The translations under genes and the position numbers were made by a program. DNA of 64,000 nt. Source: an uncultured Eubacteriales bacterium (GTDB taxonomy: Bacteria > Bacillota > Clostridia > Oscillospirales > CAG-272). The notes below the pieces were generated by a model, which had not been told where the DNA came from, searched no databases, and was given only the letters and a program-made list of their open reading frames with translations. The stretch lies in the NCBI GenBank assembly GCA_948467545.1, contig CAOKER010000002.1, positions 62,001 through 126,000 on the forward strand, given 5' to 3'. Positions 61,433 through 64,000 of the stretch are shown here, one piece after another; the stretch's first letter is position 1, and every line of letters starts with the position of its first letter.

Positions 61433-61483
61433 CCTGCAAACTTGAAGCATTTTTATTTCCACCTGCAAACTTGAAGCATTTTC
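61433..61483. repeat. 21-bp direct repeat
   Basis: CCTGCAAACTTGAAGCATTT (plus one more T) at 61433 and again at 61462, 29 bp apart. Confidence 0.75.
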
Positions 61484-61802
61484 ATAAGAGGGCAAAATCT
61501 AAACTGCAAGTGCCGCAGAAGTACGCTGACTGCTTCTGCTTTCAGTCAATACGCGGCGTTCCGCCGCAGATAAATGTTGAGGGTTACGTACATTGAGGAA
61601 GCTTATGCTTTGTACTCCGCGTAAGACGGAACTGTGCAAGCATGGATAAACCGTGAAAACAGTTTTGCCTGCAGTATTCCCGCCGCCCTGACGGTCAGAT
61701 GTCATATGTACACTCTGTCCGAAACGAACGGGCAGTAGGCTGTACGCGCGGATAGCCCGCGATTCCAAAGTTCATGCTACGACTTCGGACTTTGTCCGGA
61801 AG

Positions 61803-61925
61803 TTAACTTATCCAGTATGTGCCGTTGCCGGCCATCTCTTTGCACAAAGAATTACGTTTGTATTCAAGTGCTTCAACCGCAGACAATGGCTTCAAGCGTT
61901 TAAACCGATTCCGAGCGGCTTCTAA
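61803..61925 (-). pseudogene. 40-residue open fragment, possibly a gene remnant
   Basis: A minus-strand frame with no start codon reads LEAARNRFKRLKPLSAVEAL and then EYKRNSLCKEMAGNGTYWIS before a stop. Its helical, charged composition looks protein-like, but an upstream stop (61928) leaves no start. I do not recognise the family. It could be a remnant or chance. Confidence 0.2.
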
Positions 61926-62023
61926 TTATTTTGCCCCGGCGGCATGCTTAGCCTATGCGCATGTCAACAATTGACAGTCAAACCCGTATGGTGCGCGGCA
62001 CATTTCAACTGGATTATATATAT

Positions 62024-62140
62024 GACCGAAGATCAACTACTCCCTTCGGTCAGCGGAAAACCGAGTTTTCGGTTTTCCGCACCTTTCTTTTAAGCGGATT
62101 GAGCTGTTTTTTCAAGGCAGCTTAATCCGTTTATTATTTT
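62024..62140. other. Three consecutive strong hairpins
   Basis: GACCGAAG/CTTCGGTC (62024-62051), GCGGAAAACCGA/TCGGTTTTCCGC (62053-62080) and AAGCGGATTGAGCTG/CAGCTTAATCCGTTT (62092-62132, some wobble), the last followed on the plus strand by TTATTATTTTG. The third can act as a terminator. The 61395-62023 stretch before it has no convincing gene. Confidence 0.6.
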
Positions 62141-62169
62141 GTCGTTTTAGACTAATATTTGTAAAAGAT

Positions 62170-62195
62170 GCGTGAATAACATATTATAATCACGC
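62170..62195 (+). promoter_or_regulatory. Inverted repeat over the -10 of the AbrB-like gene
   Basis: GCGTGA (62170-62175) and TCACGC (62190-62195) flank and touch TATAAT (62185-62190). It is a candidate operator, perhaps for autorepression by the downstream regulator. No good -35 was found. Confidence 0.45.
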
Positions 62196-62217
62196 GGTAC
62201 ATGGGAGGTACAAATCA

Positions 62218-62499
62218 ATGTTTGCAAGAAAAATTGACTCTTTGGGAAGAATAGTCCTGCCTGCGGGTGCATTGTCGCTGGCTGATATAAACAAAACCGA
62301 ATATGTTTATCTGTCAGCAGAAAGAAATAAAATAATAATCGAAAAGGCAAAGTTCAGATGCACCTTCTGCGGCGCGCATGAAAATCTGCGAACTTATAAA
62401 AAGCATTTCGTCTGCACCAAATGTATGAATGAGATCAGCAAACTGAAACCAAAAAAGACCGACTCCTACAAATGCGTTATACTGTTTCCGCCCCTTTGA
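62218..62499 (+). CDS. AbrB-like DNA-binding protein with zinc ribbon
   Basis: 93-aa transition-state-type regulator. The N-terminal swapped-hairpin AbrB/SpoVT domain is visible: FARKIDSLGRIVLPAGALSL, then YVYLSAERNKIIIEK. A C-terminal zinc ribbon follows with RCTFCG and VCTKCMNE (CxxC...CxxC). This AbrB-plus-zinc-finger layout is common in Clostridia. GGGAGGT lies 8 nt before the ATG. It is preceded by a palindrome over its -10. Its targets are unknown. Confidence 0.85.
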   Translation: MFARKIDSLGRIVLPAGALSLADINKTEYVYLSAERNKIIIEKAKFRCTFCGAHENLRTYKKHFVCTKCMNEISKLKPKKTDSYKCVILFPPL

Positions 62500-62730
62500 A
62501 ATTTCTGTGGATTTTAATTCCGCCGCATAGCTGTTATGAGGTAACATTTTTGCCGCTGTAAGTGTAAATATTTTACAGCAGATTAATTATAAAACGAATT
62601 TTGTGCTATAATATATACAGAAAGCCGTGCGATCAAAGTCTTTGCGGATAATATACATTTTAAAATAACAATATGCAAAATCCAAAACATAACGAAATAA
62701 AAGAAATAAAAGAGAGGAAACGCCAATATT

Positions 62731-64000
62731 ATGGAAAAAGACGCAACCACCGACGAGAAAGCCAAACTTGCCGACCTGCAGAAAAAGCTTGCCGTATATC
62801 AGCAAAACATAAAAAAGAATAAAATTCCTGTAATCATTATCTTGGAGGGGTGGGGCGCTTCGGGAAAAGGCAGTGTGATTTCCGGCATTATAAAAGAGCT
62901 CGATCCGCGCGGATTCAAGGTATATACGACCGGCGAGGCTAATGAAGAAGAGAAAAAATTTCCGCTCCTGCGCCGTTTCTGGACAAAAATTCCGCTTTAC
63001 GGAAACATTTCAATCTTTGACCGCTCATGGTACCGCGATGTATCAATCTCTGCGGTTGAGGACGGACTTTCGGAAAAAGAGGTAAATCACCGTCTGCGCG
63101 ATATATCCGTAATGGAGAAAATGCTCACCGACGACGGGTATTTGATTATAAAAATCTTTCTAAATATCACCAAAAAAGAACAGAAAAAACGCTTTACGGA
63201 GCTTGAACAAAATAAAAGCACCGAATGGCGCGTCACCGCCAACGACTGGCGCCACCACAGAATGTTCGACGCCTACAAGTCCGCTTTTCAAAATATGATA
63301 AAGAACACTGACACTGGAAGCGCGCCGTGGCTTGTCATAGATGCAAACAATTCTCACAGCACAATCTATAAAACCGTATCGGAGCTTTGCAAAATTCTCA
63401 AAAATAAGCTCGACGAATTACAGCGGGGCGCAGAAGCAGAAACTTCCGAGGAAAACAAGGCGAAGGAGCTTGTTGCCAGAACAGGCGATGATATTAAGAA
63501 AAATCCGATTTTGCCGCTCTGCGAAATCGACCTATCTCCTGCGGCGGAAAATAATTTGTACAAGGAAAGGCTTAAAAAGCTTCAAAGACGGCTTTTTGAG
63601 CTTCACAATGAAATATATCTGCGCCGCAGACCTCTTATAATCGTTTTTGAAGGCTGGGACGCGGCAGGTAAGGGCGGAGCGATAAAACGTCTTGTCGGAG
63701 GACTCGATCCGAGAGGCTACGAGGTAATTCCAATCAGCGCACCCAACAATGAAGAACGAGGCAGACATTATTTATGGCGCTTCTGGTCATCTCTTCCCAA
63801 AAACGGACACATCGCCATTTTTGACCGTTCGTGGTATGGCAGAGTTATGGTTGAGCGCATCGAAGGCTTCTGCTCCGAACAGCAATGGAAGCGGGCTTTT
63901 GAAGAAATTAATTACTTCGAGCGCGAACTCCACGACAGAGGCACCATACAAGTCAAGTTTTGGATTCACATCAGTCCCGATGAACAGCTTAAGCGCTTCA
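62731..64000 (+). CDS. Two-domain polyphosphate kinase 2, polyphosphate:AMP phosphotransferase type (3' end outside window)
   Basis: Transfers phosphate from polyphosphate to AMP (class II PPK2/PAP), a nucleotide-salvage and energy enzyme. The visible 423 residues contain the first PPK2 domain, with Walker A GWGASGKGS at 40-48 and the lid motif DRSWYRDV near 112. The second domain has GWDAAGKGG at 308-316, the DPRGYEV segment and DRSWYGRV. The second domain carries the more canonical motifs and is probably catalytic. The frame runs off the right edge. AGAGAGGA lies about 12 nt before the ATG. No ppk1 or ppx is visible nearby. Confidence 0.9.
   Translation, partial: MEKDATTDEKAKLADLQKKLAVYQQNIKKNKIPVIIILEGWGASGKGSVISGIIKELDPRGFKVYTTGEANEEEKKFPLLRRFWTKIPLYGNISIFDRSWYRDVSISAVEDGLSEKEVNHRLRDISVMEKMLTDDGYLIIKIFLNITKKEQKKRFTELEQNKSTEWRVTANDWRHHRMFDAYKSAFQNMIKNTDTGSAPWLVIDANNSHSTIYKTVSELCKILKNKLDELQRGAEAETSEENKAKELVARTGDDIKKNPILPLCEIDLSPAAENNLYKERLKKLQRRLFELHNEIYLRRRPLIIVFEGWDAAGKGGAIKRLVGGLDPRGYEVIPISAPNNEERGRHYLWRFWSSLPKNGHIAIFDRSWYGRVMVERIEGFCSEQQWKRAFEEINYFERELHDRGTIQVKFWIHISPDEQLKRF

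Noticed and set aside
61499..61768. 89-codon minus-strand frame upstream of the 61370 terminator
   Set aside because: It starts with TTG, has no ribosome site, and its composition is serine/arginine-rich without any recognisable motif; kept only as part of the unexplained structured stretch.

Overview
The window reads as chromosomal DNA from a low-to-mid GC, Gram-positive anaerobe of the class Clostridia (Oscillospirales or a related lineage is my best guess). The basis is gene content: Mini-ribonuclease III, DnaD and DnaI-type helicase loaders, a Rex-family regulator, GdpP and YybS next to rplI and dnaB, an archaeal-type (ApgM) phosphoglycerate mutase, LiaF/LytTR, YfhO, and lipoproteins with Gram-positive lipoboxes. 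No rRNA, tRNA, CRISPR array, intact insertion sequence or prophage was seen.

Layout. 1-2.7 kb (minus): apgM, lepB, rbgA. 3-7.9 kb (plus): rpsU, secA and a polytopic membrane protein. 8-9.4 kb (minus): three small genes ending with a YfcE-type phosphoesterase. 9.5-10.8 kb (plus): three small unknown genes, two with TTG starts. 11-15.1 kb: yifB facing a G5/M23 peptidase, then a CPBP protease. 15.5-19.6 kb (plus): tadA, a radical SAM gene, and an EF-G-like GTPase. 19.7-20.8 kb (minus): a LytTR/LiaF pair. 21.3 kb: a frameshifted isochorismatase-family gene. 22-31 kb (minus): ROK glucokinase, mrnC, a Ca2+-type P-ATPase and pstSCAB behind a Pho-box-like promoter. 31.5-34.6 kb (minus): yfhO and a DUF951 gene. 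35-41 kb (plus): foldase lipoprotein, galU, dCMP deaminase, a lipoprotein, LMW phosphatase, rimI, tsaD. 41.2 kb: a cluster of DnaA-box-like 9-mers. 41.4-48.6 kb (plus): icd-like, a Rex homologue, dnaD, dnaI, a GH3 glycosidase, an O-acetyltransferase. 48.7-59.4 kb (minus): DUF1599, ftsH, hpt, tilS, dnaB, rplI, gdpP, yybS. 59.5-62.2 kb: a 2.8-kb region without a convincing protein gene. 62.2-64 kb (plus): an AbrB-like regulator and a two-domain PPK2.

Most of the window is housekeeping: protein export and maturation, ribosome and tRNA maturation, replication loading, c-di-AMP turnover, phosphate uptake and sugar-nucleotide supply.

The most unusual part is 59.5-62.2 kb. It holds 12-bp and 47-bp tandem repeats. 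It also holds two 98-nt direct copies of a cloverleaf-like RNA on the minus strand, each with a 17-bp-spaced sigma-A-type promoter and a U-tract, with pair-preserving differences between copies. A third minus-strand structured RNA has a TTGACA promoter, and a short plus-strand RNA and a plus-strand promoter aimed antisense into copy 2 are also present. I cannot assign these RNAs to a known family. Other oddities are a Rex homologue that has lost its Rossmann glycine motif and the DnaA-box cluster upstream of icd-rex-dnaD-dnaI.
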